A DNA stretch of 64,000 nucleotides from assembly GCF_030930995.1 (NCBI RefSeq), contig NZ_CP133217.1, forward strand, positions 2,098,001 to 2,162,000, written 5' to 3'. Of this stretch, positions 44,623-53,651 are shown in pieces. The first letter of the stretch is position 1, and the number at the start of each line of letters is the position of its first letter. Under the pieces are notes generated by a model, which was given only the letters and a program-made list of their open reading frames with translations, ran no database searches and was not told the DNA's origin. This stretch comes from Thiothrix subterranea. GTDB lineage: Bacteria; Pseudomonadota; Gammaproteobacteria; Thiotrichales; Thiotrichaceae. Position numbers and translations under genes: made by a program.

Positions 44623-45933
44623 ATGGATCCCGTCAAGGTTGGTCTGCTAGGGCTGGGGACTGTTGGTGGCGGTACTGCCATCGTGTTGAAGCGTAACGCC
44701 GAAGAAATTGCGCGTCGTGCTGGGCGTGGCATTGTGATTGATTACGCTGCCAACCTCGACCTCAGTCGTGCCGAAGAATTGGGCTTGGGGAACGTGCGCT
44801 TAACGCAGGATGCGTTCGATGTTGTCAATGACCCTGACATCCAGATTGTGGTCGAGCTGATCGGTGGTTATACCGTGGCGCGTGATTTGGTGTTACAGGC
44901 GATTAACAATGGCAAGCATGTTGTTACCGCGAACAAAGCGTTGATTGCACTGCATGGCAATGAAATTTTTGCGGCGGCGCAAGCCAAAGGCGTGATGGTC
45001 GCGTTTGAAGCGGCCGTCGCTGGCGGTATTCCGGTCATTAAAGCGATACGTGAAGGGTTGTCGGCTAACCGTATTGAATGGCTGGCGGGTATTATTAACG
45101 GTACGGGCAATTTCATCCTTACCGAAATGCGTGATAAAGGTCGGGCATTTGCGGATGTGTTGGCGGAAGCGCAAGCACTCGGTTACGCTGAAGCTGACCC
45201 AACCTTTGATGTGGAGGGCATTGATGCCGGTCACAAGCTGACGATTTTGTCGTCGATTGCGTTTGGTATTCCCTTGCAATTTAAGCAAACGTACACCGAA
45301 GGCATTACCAAAATCAGTGCTGAAGATGTAACCTATGCGACTGAGCTGGGCTATCGCATCAAACATTTGGGTATTGCACGGCGTACTGCGGCGGGCATTG
45401 AGCAACGGGTTCACCCCACGCTGATTCCTGAGCGGCGCTTGATTGCCAATGTCGATGGCGTGATGAATGCGGTATTGGTTAAAGGCGATGCGGTCGGTGC
45501 GACCTTATATTACGGCGCAGGTGCGGGTGCAGAGCCAACGGCTTCCGCCGTGATTGCGGATTTGGTGGATGTTACGCGTGCGCTGACGGCTGATCCGGAA
45601 AACCGTGTGCCACATTTGGCATTCCAGCCATCGCAGCTTGCGGATACTGCCATTTTGCCGATTGATGAGGTGGAAACGGCTTTCTACTTGCGCATGTGTG
45701 CCTTGGATCGCCCCGGTGTTTTGGCGGATGTGACGCGCATTCTTGGTGATCGTCAAATCAGCATCGAAGCTTTCATTCAGAAAGAGCCGACCAGCGGTGT
45801 GGATAAAGTCGACATTATCATGCTGACTCAGCGCGTGCGCGAAGGCAATATGAACGCGGCGCTGGCGGCGATTGAAGCACTGGATACCATTTGCAGCAGC
45901 GTTACGCGCATTCGTGTCGAGACTTTGGGCTAA
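44623..45933 (+). CDS. hom: Homoserine dehydrogenase
   Basis: Converts aspartate semialdehyde to homoserine, the branch point to threonine and methionine. The product has 436 residues: NAD(P)-binding GLLGLGTVGGGTAIVL (about 6-21), catalytic domain with ANKALIALHG near 105-114 and GIINGTGNFILTEM near 153-166, and a C-terminal ACT domain (about 350-425, CALDRPGVLADVTRIL) for threonine feedback. The ATG at 44623 is preferred because AAGGAG lies 5 bases upstream; a GTG at 44617 overlaps that site. It is not fused to aspartokinase. thrC follows after 4 bases. Confidence 0.95.
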   Translation: MDPVKVGLLGLGTVGGGTAIVLKRNAEEIARRAGRGIVIDYAANLDLSRAEELGLGNVRLTQDAFDVVNDPDIQIVVELIGGYTVARDLVLQAINNGKHVVTANKALIALHGNEIFAAAQAKGVMVAFEAAVAGGIPVIKAIREGLSANRIEWLAGIINGTGNFILTEMRDKGRAFADVLAEAQALGYAEADPTFDVEGIDAGHKLTILSSIAFGIPLQFKQTYTEGITKISAEDVTYATELGYRIKHLGIARRTAAGIEQRVHPTLIPERRLIANVDGVMNAVLVKGDAVGATLYYGAGAGAEPTASAVIADLVDVTRALTADPENRVPHLAFQPSQLADTAILPIDEVETAFYLRMCALDRPGVLADVTRILGDRQISIEAFIQKEPTSGVDKVDIIMLTQRVREGNMNAALAAIEALDTICSSVTRIRVETLG

Positions 45934-45937
45934 TAAC

Positions 45938-47383
45938 ATGAAATACATTTCGACTCGCGGGCAATCGCCTGCGCAATCTTTCAGTGAAATCCTGTTGGGT
46001 GGGCTTGCGCCTGACGGCGGTTTGTATTTGCCGGAAAGCTACCCGCATTTCAGCACGGACGATTTGACGCAGATGCGCGGCATGAATTACCGCGAACTGG
46101 CGTTTGCGGTGCTGTCGCGTTTTGCGACGGATATTCCAGCGGCTGATTTGAAGGCGATTATTGACAAAACTTACACCGCTGAGGTGTATTGCAATGTACG
46201 TGACGGCGAAAATGCCGCAGACATTACGCCATTGCACACGCTCGAACCGGATTTGCACTTGCTGTGCTTGTCAAATGGTCCAACGATTGCGTTTAAAGAC
46301 ATGGCGATGCAATTGCTCGGCAATTTGTTTGAATACGTGCTGGCAAAGGCGGGGCAGGGTATCAATATTCTGGGGGCGACTTCCGGCGATACCGGTTCGT
46401 CGGCGGAATATGCCATGCGTGGTAAGCACGGCGTGAATGTGTTCATGCTGTCGCCGCATGGCAAGATGAGCCGTTTCCAGACCGCGCAAATGTTCAGTTT
46501 GCAAGACGAGAATATCTTCAATATCGCGGTGAATGGCGTGTTTGATGATTGTCAGGATATTGTGAAAGCGGTGTCTAACGATCATGTGTTCAAGGCTGCA
46601 AACAAAATCGGTGCGGTCAATTCGATCAACTGGGGGCGGGTAGCGGCACAGATTGTGTACTACTTCAAAGGCTATTTTGCGGCGACAGATTCAAACGATC
46701 AGCAAGTGAGTTTTGCCGTGCCTTCCGGTAATTTCGGGAATGTGTGCGCGGGGCATATTGCGCGAATGATGGGCTTGCCGATCAAACACTTAGTCGTGGC
46801 AACCAACGAAAACGATGTGTTGGATGAGTTTTTCCGCACCGGCGTGTACCGTCCGCGTGGTGCGGCGAATACCTATCACACCAGCAGTCCGTCGATGGAT
46901 ATTTCCAAAGCGTCGAATTTTGAGCGTTTCGTGTTCGATTTGGTTGGGCGTGATGGCGACAAAGTACGGGCATTGTGGAATGAAGTTGATAACGGCGGCG
47001 CATTTGATCTCGCTTCGACTACGCTCAGCGAGCAGTCGGTATTTGCACAAGTGCCTGCGTTCGGCTTTCAGTCGGGGGTCAGTTCGCATACACACCGGAT
47101 GCAAACCATTCGCCAGACGTTTGAAACGTATGGCGTCATGATCGACACGCACACAGCCGATGGTTTGAAAGTGGCGTTGGAACAGCGTGAAGTCGGTGTG
47201 CCCATGTTGGTGTTGGAAACAGCGTTGCCTGCGAAATTTGAAGATTCCATTCGCGAAGCCTTGGGGCGTGATCCCGTGCGTCCGGCGAGTATGAGCGATC
47301 TGGAAAGCCTGCCGCAGCGTTTTGAGGTGATGGACGCGGATGTTGATGCGATCAAGCAGTTTATTGTGGCAAATATCGCGTGA
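45938..47383 (+). CDS. thrC: Threonine synthase
   Basis: The final enzyme of threonine synthesis, turning O-phosphohomoserine into threonine. The product has 481 residues from the ATG at 45938 (MKYISTRGQSPAQSF), 4 bases after the hom stop. The PLP Lys is in NGPTIAFKDMAMQLLG near 108-123, and LGATSGDTGSSAEYAM near 139-154 is the phosphate-binding loop. An earlier in-frame ATG at 45872 lies within hom and is rejected. A hairpin repeat follows the stop. Confidence 0.95.
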   Translation: MKYISTRGQSPAQSFSEILLGGLAPDGGLYLPESYPHFSTDDLTQMRGMNYRELAFAVLSRFATDIPAADLKAIIDKTYTAEVYCNVRDGENAADITPLHTLEPDLHLLCLSNGPTIAFKDMAMQLLGNLFEYVLAKAGQGINILGATSGDTGSSAEYAMRGKHGVNVFMLSPHGKMSRFQTAQMFSLQDENIFNIAVNGVFDDCQDIVKAVSNDHVFKAANKIGAVNSINWGRVAAQIVYYFKGYFAATDSNDQQVSFAVPSGNFGNVCAGHIARMMGLPIKHLVVATNENDVLDEFFRTGVYRPRGAANTYHTSSPSMDISKASNFERFVFDLVGRDGDKVRALWNEVDNGGAFDLASTTLSEQSVFAQVPAFGFQSGVSSHTHRMQTIRQTFETYGVMIDTHTADGLKVALEQREVGVPMLVLETALPAKFEDSIREALGRDPVRPASMSDLESLPQRFEVMDADVDAIKQFIVANIA

Positions 47384-47396
47384 GACATAAATCACC

Positions 47397-47424
47397 CGTA
47401 GGGGCGTATTGCATACGCCCTCTT
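47397..47424. repeat. Hairpin repeat after thrC, possible terminator
   Basis: The sequence GGGCGTAT, TGC, ATACGCCC is a perfect 8-bp stem preceded by CACCCGTA and followed by TCTTTAT. Similar GTAGGGGCG...CGCCCT units are dispersed intergenic repeats in several filamentous bacteria (recalled). It could act as a weak terminator before the hydrolase gene. Confidence 0.65.
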
Positions 47425-47428
47425 TATC

Positions 47429-48121
47429 ATGGCAAATTTTAGTACGCATCTTGGCGTGGCAGCAGCGGGGGCAGGCTTATTGTCCGTCCTTTGCTTGCAG
47501 GTGGGCTTAGCCGAGCCGCGTGAAGCGTTGATGTTGGCGCTATTGGGAACCATCGGCGGTATCCTGCCGGATATTGATTTGCAACACGCTTACCCCAGCC
47601 GGATTATGTTTTCCTTATTCGCGATTCTCGCCGCCTTTATGGTGGTATTTTCCAGTGAAAACAATTTGTCGATTGTGGAATTGTGGGGCGTGGGGTTGAT
47701 CACTTTTGGGTTAATTCGCTTTCCGATTTGGATGGTATTCCATGAATACACTACACACCGTGGGTCGATTCATTCCTTGGTTGCGGCGGTGTTGTTTATG
47801 TTTTTGATGACAGCCTTTGCACACCATGTGATGGGGGAATCGCCATTTGTGGCGTGGTTGTTTGGCTTGTTTGTGTTTCTGGGCTTTGTGCTGCATTTGG
47901 TGCTGGATGAGTTATACAGCGTGGATTTCATGAATCACCGTATTAAACGCTCGTTCGGCACGGCATTTAAGATACTCGATTGGAAAAAGCGCGAAAAATC
48001 CACCGCACTGGTGGTTGCCACGATTATTGCGTGGGCGTTCGTACCGGATTCCCATGCATTTTGGGATACCTTGTTGAGCGCGGACACTTACCGGATTATT
48101 GGGGCGCGATTGCTGCCGTAG
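47429..48121 (+). CDS. Membrane metal-dependent hydrolase (YdjM/YbcI type)
   Basis: A 230-residue protein with about five membrane helices. It begins MANFSTHLGVAAAGAGLL, and has GTIGGILPDIDLQHAYPSRI near 40-60 and HRGSIHSLVAAVLFMF near 110-125, and LHLVLDELYS near 153-162. The H...DID...HRGxxHS...HLxLD pattern is the metal site of the YdjM/DUF457 family, membrane hydrolases of unsettled substrate. Its 3' end overlaps the convergent deacetylase gene by 26 bases. Confidence 0.85.
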   Translation: MANFSTHLGVAAAGAGLLSVLCLQVGLAEPREALMLALLGTIGGILPDIDLQHAYPSRIMFSLFAILAAFMVVFSSENNLSIVELWGVGLITFGLIRFPIWMVFHEYTTHRGSIHSLVAAVLFMFLMTAFAHHVMGESPFVAWLFGLFVFLGFVLHLVLDELYSVDFMNHRIKRSFGTAFKILDWKKREKSTALVVATIIAWAFVPDSHAFWDTLLSADTYRIIGARLLP

Positions 48122-48929
48122 GTGTGGTGGCGTAGTAATGATCCCGGAATGAGCTGAAGGGGTAATCCTGCAATAATTTATTGAGTTTCCCCGGAATGCT
48201 GCTGCGTCGGGCAAATTGGTGGACTGCCATTTTCAACGGAATCTTGACGTGTTGTCCTACTTCACGATGTTCGTGAGTATCCAGTTCGTAAGGGTGCATG
48301 TAGAAAATACTGGTGTTATGGTTCAAATCGCGTGCCAGCCAGCGTGATAGCCAGTAGGGGTAAATGCGGAAATAACCACCGCCCATCACCGGCAAATTCT
48401 TGCCGAATACGCGGCTGACACTCATCGGGTAGCAATCCAGCCCACGTTCCGCAATACGTTGCAAAATGCCGTCATCACTAAAGCCGTAACAACGGCGCAC
48501 GGTGGCTAACATAATGGATGAGTCGTAAATAATCCCCTGTTCCCGCAGCGCAGCGCAATACCAGTCGAGAATGTCGTCGCGTACCGAAAACGTGGGGGCG
48601 CGAAAACCGATGACTTTGGTGCCGCTAATGTCTTCTAATAAGCCGACTGAACGTTGCATTTCGGCGCGAAATTGCGCTTCGGTCAGGTTGTAAATCATGC
48701 GGTGAGTATGTGAATGGCTGGCGAGTTCATGACCGGCTTGCGCGATGCTGCGGATCAATTGCGGAAACTTTTCTGCCACCATGCCTTGGATGAAGAATGT
48801 GCCGGTGACGTTGTGTGCATCCAAAATATCCAGCAAGCGGCTGGTATTGCGTACCACGCGGTTGGAGACGGCGCGGTCAAAATCGTAAACGGATTGTTGC
48901 CAATCCTCGATGTCTGCGGTGAATATCAT
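48096..48929 (-). CDS. Polysaccharide deacetylase, XrtA/PEP-CTERM-associated type
   Basis: A 277-residue NodB-family deacetylase. The metal and catalytic pattern is visible: TADIEDW (Asp motif) at 4-10, HSHTHRMIYNLT (H-x-x-x-H motif) near 74-85, FRAPTFSVRDD near 109-119, and MHPYELD near 217-223. The DIEDWQQSVYDFD start and the C-terminal part following MHPYELDTHEHR (DUF3473-like) resemble deacetylases of exosortase XrtA exopolysaccharide clusters. It overlaps the glycosyltransferase gene by four bases (ATGA), as the last gene of a three-gene operon. Confidence 0.88.
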   Translation of the reverse strand: MIFTADIEDWQQSVYDFDRAVSNRVVRNTSRLLDILDAHNVTGTFFIQGMVAEKFPQLIRSIAQAGHELASHSHTHRMIYNLTEAQFRAEMQRSVGLLEDISGTKVIGFRAPTFSVRDDILDWYCAALREQGIIYDSSIMLATVRRCYGFSDDGILQRIAERGLDCYPMSVSRVFGKNLPVMGGGYFRIYPYWLSRWLARDLNHNTSIFYMHPYELDTHEHREVGQHVKIPLKMAVHQFARRSSIPGKLNKLLQDYPFSSFRDHYYATTPTAAIAPQ

Positions 48930-50077
48930 GGGCTTGCCTCTAAAGAAACACTTTCCCGTTTTTGCTGATGACAGCTTAGGTAGATGTCACCGAGAATGTC
49001 GAGGATGCGGGTTTCGGAAAAGTGCTGGCAGGCGTGTTCGCGAGCGGCTTTGCCCATTTGTTGGCGTTGTTCGGGGTGTTGGATGCACCACAACATGTGG
49101 TCGGCAAGCGCTTGCGGGGAATCAATGGAGGTTTTGAAGCCGGTTTGTTGATCAATGATGGCTTCGCGGCTGCCTTTCACATCGGTGCAAATGACGGGTT
49201 TGCCGGACGCCATCGGTTCGATTAGAGCGCGGGGAATGCCTTCGGCGAATGAGGTCAGCACCCCGACATCAATGCTTTGGTAAAACGCGGGCATGTCGTT
49301 GCGGTATGGCATGATTTCTACCAGGTCACTCAGCCCTTTTTGTTGGATGCTGGCTTGTATGTCGGCTTGTAAATGCCCTTGACCGATGAGTTTGATTTTG
49401 AAATCACGGTTTTGCTTTGCCAGTAATTCGGCGGCATCCAGCAGTAAGGCATGATTTTTGATGGGTTCAAAGCGTGCCACCATACCAAATGTGGTGGTAT
49501 TGGTGGGGGCGGTGGAATGCGGTGCAAAGGTGTTTAAGTCGATGCCATTGCCGAGAAATACCATTTGTGATTCGTCGAGTAAGCGGTGTTCACGCGCCAA
49601 TTCCATGTCTTCACGCAATTGAAACAGTGAGTATCTCACGGTTCTTTTCAGTAATTTTTCAATAAATAAATACGCTTTGCGAGCCAATGGGCTGGTATTT
49701 TCTGCAATGCTGTAACCGTGGCTTTGGTAAATCCACACCGTTTTGTGGTCAAACAAAGCGAGAAAACGCCCGACTAAGCCGGGTATGCCAAAATGCAGAT
49801 GCACGGCATGATAACCGCCTTGGCGAATGGCACGGCGTAAATTCCAGGCTGAACGCGCCAATTGCAGTGGGTTTAGGCTGCGGTGTTGATCTGCTACTAC
49901 TACAGTCATGCCTTGGGCTTGCATCAGGGCGACTTCGGGGCCGTCACTGCACAGCACGTCGACTTGTATCGCGCCCGCATGACGTTGGTTAAGTGCCTGA
50001 GCGCGATCAAACACCAGCGCATAGGCGGAACTGCTAACGGTGCAAACTTCCAAAATTTTCAGTGGGTTAGTTGTCAT
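48926..50077 (-). CDS. Group 1 glycosyltransferase
   Basis: A 383-residue GT-B enzyme of the GT4 family. The donor-binding half contains FGMVARFEPIKNHALLLDAA near 212-231, IKLIGQGHLQADIQ near 243-256, and the E-x7-E part FAEGIPRALIEPMASGKPVI near 299-318. It probably adds a sugar to a lipid-linked exopolysaccharide intermediate on the cytoplasmic face. The ATG at 50077 lies 7 bases after the FemAB gene stop; an in-frame upstream ATG (50122) is inside that gene. Confidence 0.9.
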   Translation of the reverse strand: MTTNPLKILEVCTVSSSAYALVFDRAQALNQRHAGAIQVDVLCSDGPEVALMQAQGMTVVVADQHRSLNPLQLARSAWNLRRAIRQGGYHAVHLHFGIPGLVGRFLALFDHKTVWIYQSHGYSIAENTSPLARKAYLFIEKLLKRTVRYSLFQLREDMELAREHRLLDESQMVFLGNGIDLNTFAPHSTAPTNTTTFGMVARFEPIKNHALLLDAAELLAKQNRDFKIKLIGQGHLQADIQASIQQKGLSDLVEIMPYRNDMPAFYQSIDVGVLTSFAEGIPRALIEPMASGKPVICTDVKGSREAIIDQQTGFKTSIDSPQALADHMLWCIQHPEQRQQMGKAAREHACQHFSETRILDILGDIYLSCHQQKRESVSLEASP

Positions 50078-50084
50078 GGGGTGT

Positions 50085-51083
50085 TCAGTAAAATTTGTGG
50101 AGCAGGGCGCGGGATAAGCCATCCATCACGATTTCCGGCGTATGGCGGATTAGCCAAGACGCGGCATCTTGTACCTTGGAATGTGTGGCTGACGGTTGCG
50201 GCGTGGGTATCTTGTAGTAGTAAATCTTGTGGCTGCGATTGGCGAGTTTGAGCTTGAATTGGTGCGGATTGCTGCCTGCGGAAGAACGCCCTAGGTTATA
50301 AGTGGTGCGCCCACTTGCGCCGCAATATTCAACCATCTGCCAGAGCATGGCGAGGAATACATTGTGCTTTTTGTAATCGGTATGAATGCCTGACCAAGCA
50401 CCATACACTTCGGTTTGGCTCACGAAATTGACGGATGATACCACCGGAATGCCGTTAATATAGCCCACAAAAATTGCTAGGTGTTGGGGGCATTGCTGCA
50501 TTAAGTCGGTGAAAAATGCTTTGGGGTGCGGCAAACTGCCAAGGTCGTGCAGACTCATGCGGTACAGTTGGTAAAATTCATCGAATAATCGCGAATTCAC
50601 GCCTACGACTGAGGTAAACCCCATTTTCAACGGGCGACGAATGTTTTTGCGGGTATTACTGGATAGTTGTTGCCAGATAGCATCGACTGAGAGTTGGATG
50701 TCGACATTCAGTTCAACTTTATCTGCTGTATCTGTCAAGCAGGGAATGTGTTGCGCGGTGCGTATTTCCAGCGTGTCAATGCGCGTAGTGGCAAGTTCTT
50801 GTGCCAACGCTGCAATCATCACACCATAATTGTCGGGTGTTATGTTGGGAATTATGCCGGTTTTATCGAAACCTGCGCCCAAAATCAGCGTTTGTTTGTC
50901 GAGCCAAGTCGTGCGTAAGAAAGCCGGAATAGTCCATTCCTGTTCAGCCGTTATCACTTGCACTTGCACCGGCTGCAACCGGAATTCGCGTGCCAGAATT
51001 GCGCGAAAGGCGGGATCGAGAAAAACCCCTCCATTCGTAAATGTTGGCGTAAGTGGCAGGTCTGGCGTAATCGTTATACTCAT
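50085..51083 (-). CDS. FemAB-like acetyltransferase, XrtA/PEP-CTERM-associated type
   Basis: A 332-residue protein with a GNAT fold of the FemAB kind. The segments WQQLSSNTRKNIRRPLKMGF near 141-160, SLHDLGSLPHPKAFFTDLMQ near 180-199 and GAWSGIHTDYKKHNVFLAML near 237-256 match the 'FemAB family PEP-CTERM system-associated' group. It may attach an amino acid or acyl unit to an exopolysaccharide precursor. It is the first gene of the operon with the glycosyltransferase and deacetylase; the ATG at 51083 (MSITITPDL) is chosen over 51140. The Wzc-like gene is divergent. Confidence 0.82.
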   Translation of the reverse strand: MSITITPDLPLTPTFTNGGVFLDPAFRAILAREFRLQPVQVQVITAEQEWTIPAFLRTTWLDKQTLILGAGFDKTGIIPNITPDNYGVMIAALAQELATTRIDTLEIRTAQHIPCLTDTADKVELNVDIQLSVDAIWQQLSSNTRKNIRRPLKMGFTSVVGVNSRLFDEFYQLYRMSLHDLGSLPHPKAFFTDLMQQCPQHLAIFVGYINGIPVVSSVNFVSQTEVYGAWSGIHTDYKKHNVFLAMLWQMVEYCGASGRTTYNLGRSSAGSNPHQFKLKLANRSHKIYYYKIPTPQPSATHSKVQDAASWLIRHTPEIVMDGLSRALLHKFY

Positions 51084-51308
51084 CTTCCAAACGGCTTTGT
51101 TTTTATGATTACCTATTTGTATGACGTTGGGGAAAGTCATGCCAGTCTGAGCAGATTAACGGGGCAACTTTGTTGGGTGGGCGGTCATTCGTCTGGTGCT
51201 ATGCCCGCTTATCCAGAAAATGCCCGCGAATGCAGGCTAAACTTTGCGGTATGGGCGATGCTGTCGGACAATGAATGACATACTAACAATTATCTCCAGC
51301 AGAGAACC

Positions 51309-53582
51309 ATGCTAACTGTCAACGCTAACCGTGCTTCGAGTCCGTCTCATCCTGTCAGTGCGTCAGTGCCGTACATTGCGATGCCTACTAATGGGATTGC
51401 TGCCCATACGTTGACACTGGAAGATGTCTGGCGGCGTTTGTTGCGGCAAAAATGGACGTTACTGCTCACCGCTTTAGCTGTTTTACTGCTGACGGCTTAT
51501 TTCACTTGGACAGCGACCCCCTCTTACCGTGCCGCTGCGACAATCCAGATTGAGAAAGAAGGGGTGCAAGTTGTTAATTTTGGGACAGTGACAAGTGCAT
51601 CGCCGGACATGGGCGAGCAAGATCCTTTTTTCCGTACCCAATACGAGCAGTTGAAAAGCCGTAAGTTGGCAGAGCGTGTCATTGCTGATCTGGATTTGCG
51701 CACCCGTTTGTTTGAGCGCCCTGCAAAATTTAGTCTGCTGACGTCTATTAAAGTGATTATTCAAGGCTTTATTGGGAGTTTCTTGCCTGCTAAGCAAACC
51801 GCTGCGGGTAGTAATAAGACGGCTGATTACGCCGCGCAATTTGTTGAAAAGCTTTATGTCGAGCCGATTGAAAAGACGCATTTGGTCAAAGTATTTTACG
51901 AAAGCCCTGATCCGGTATTGTCAGCAGACATTGTGAATGCGCTGATTAATGCTTTCATCAAGGAAAATATCAGCTCTCAAAGCGAAACAGACACTTACGC
52001 CAAGGAATTTCTGGAACAGGAATTGGATAAATCCAGGCAGCGCTTGACCTTGCAAGAGGGTAAACTGATTGAATACGCCAAGCAGAATGACATTCTGGAA
52101 GTGAATAACAGCCAGTCGAGTCAGGAACGTCAACTTGATGAGCTGTATTCTGCTTTAGGTGCCGCCGAACGCGCCCGTATTCAAGCCGAAAGCCAGATGA
52201 TTCAAGGTCGCAAGCACGGCAATGTGCGCGAAGTGCTGAATAATCCGGTCGTAGAGGGCATTAAGCAAAACCTGAATACCTTGGAAGCGGAATACCAAGA
52301 GAAGCTTAAATTATTCAAACCCGCGTTTCCCGATATGCAGCGTTTGCAGCAACAAATTCAGGAAGTGCGCAGCCAATTGCAACAAGAAGTTGGCGGGTTG
52401 AAACAAGCGTTGCAAGCCGAATATTCAGCAGCAAAAAGTCTGGAAGATGATCTGCGTAGCCAATTAGACGCTTATAAAAGCGAGTTGGTGGATTTGCGTG
52501 ACCGCAGCATTGAATACAACGCTTTGAAACGCGAAGTTGAAACCAGTCGGGATTTGTATGACGGTTTGTTGCAACGCATGAAGGAGGTCAATGTCGCTTC
52601 TAATGTGACCAGCAGCAATATTCGGGTGGTGGATGCAGCGGCTCCCGATGACGATGTATTCCGCCCTAAAAAAGCGTTGAACCTGATTATTGGTAGCTTA
52701 GTGGGGCTAATGTTGGGGGTGGGGGCGGCGCTATTGCGTGAAACCCTGAGTCAGAGCGTGGCTTCGATGAGCGAATTGCAGACACTGAGCGGGTTGCCAG
52801 TATTGGGAACTATTCCGCATGTGCGGCATTTATCCGAGGGCAATTTAGCGCTGGCGACGGTGCGCGACGCTGGGTCGTTGCTGGCGGAATCGTATCGGGT
52901 GATGACGGCAAACTTGCGGTTTGTACTGCCCGGTGGGGTTGCGCCGCGAGTCACCTTGATTACCAGCGTGAATCCGGCGGAAGGCAAGTCAACCTCGGCG
53001 GTGAATATTGCCATGAGTCAAGCGCAACAGGGCTTGAAGGTGTTGCTGATTGATGCGGATTTGCGCCGCCCGTCGGTACATGTCAAATTGGGTTTGCCAC
53101 ATGCCAGAGGCTTGAGCAATTACCTGAATGGTGAGGTTGATATTGCCAGCGTGACGCATCCTTCCCGCGAACTTAAGGGTTTGTACCTGATTTTGGCGGG
53201 CACGTTGATGGCAGATCCGGTGCGGATGGTGTCCAGCCCAGCGATGGCGCAATTGCTGAATCTGGCAACCAAGCATTTCGACAGTGTGATTATTGATGGT
53301 CCGCCGACAGCAGGTTTTGCGGATGCACTCTATTTGTCGTCAATGGCGGAAGCGACGGTGATTGTTGCCGATGAAGAGCGCATCAACCGCAAACGCTTGC
53401 TGACAGTCATTGAGCAATTACGGCGCGTGCGCCAAAACGTAGTCGGATTTTTAATGGTGAAATCGCAAGAAGAAGCGCTGGACTCGCGCTATTATGACCG
53501 TTACCACACGGTTCATCCCAGCAAGGCTGACGCCAAAGCGACGAAAAGTAAGCGCAAGGGTTTGAATCTTGCCCCGGTTTAG
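51309..53582 (+). CDS. Polysaccharide co-polymerase and tyrosine autokinase (Wzc/GumC type)
   Basis: A 757-residue inner-membrane protein that sets chain length and drives export of polysaccharide. The Wzz domain starts near 38 (LEDVWRRLLRQKWTLLLTAL), with membrane helices at about 50-68 and 458-478. The periplasmic region between them has long coiled coils (about 235-420). The C-terminal BY-kinase domain has Walker A NPAEGKST near 556-563, Walker A' LLIDADLRRPS near 580, and Walker B VIIDGPPTAGF near 661. The tail has a tyrosine cluster (SRYYDRYHT near 725-733) for autophosphorylation. A terminator follows the gene. Confidence 0.92.
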   Translation: MLTVNANRASSPSHPVSASVPYIAMPTNGIAAHTLTLEDVWRRLLRQKWTLLLTALAVLLLTAYFTWTATPSYRAAATIQIEKEGVQVVNFGTVTSASPDMGEQDPFFRTQYEQLKSRKLAERVIADLDLRTRLFERPAKFSLLTSIKVIIQGFIGSFLPAKQTAAGSNKTADYAAQFVEKLYVEPIEKTHLVKVFYESPDPVLSADIVNALINAFIKENISSQSETDTYAKEFLEQELDKSRQRLTLQEGKLIEYAKQNDILEVNNSQSSQERQLDELYSALGAAERARIQAESQMIQGRKHGNVREVLNNPVVEGIKQNLNTLEAEYQEKLKLFKPAFPDMQRLQQQIQEVRSQLQQEVGGLKQALQAEYSAAKSLEDDLRSQLDAYKSELVDLRDRSIEYNALKREVETSRDLYDGLLQRMKEVNVASNVTSSNIRVVDAAAPDDDVFRPKKALNLIIGSLVGLMLGVGAALLRETLSQSVASMSELQTLSGLPVLGTIPHVRHLSEGNLALATVRDAGSLLAESYRVMTANLRFVLPGGVAPRVTLITSVNPAEGKSTSAVNIAMSQAQQGLKVLLIDADLRRPSVHVKLGLPHARGLSNYLNGEVDIASVTHPSRELKGLYLILAGTLMADPVRMVSSPAMAQLLNLATKHFDSVIIDGPPTAGFADALYLSSMAEATVIVADEERINRKRLLTVIEQLRRVRQNVVGFLMVKSQEEALDSRYYDRYHTVHPSKADAKATKSKRKGLNLAPV

Positions 53583-53595
53583 CGCTGCCTCATCC

Positions 53596-53625
53596 AAAAA
53601 ACGCCCCAATAATGGGGCGCTTTTT
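53596..53625 (+). terminator. Rho-independent terminator after the Wzc-like gene
   Basis: CGCCCCA and TGGGGCG form a 7-bp stem with an ATAA loop, with A residues before and CTTTTT after it. It lies 20 bases after the stop at 53582, and the A run may let it serve gltD in the other direction. Confidence 0.85.
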
Positions 53626-53651
53626 AGTCATGTGAAACGTCGGCTTTGAAC

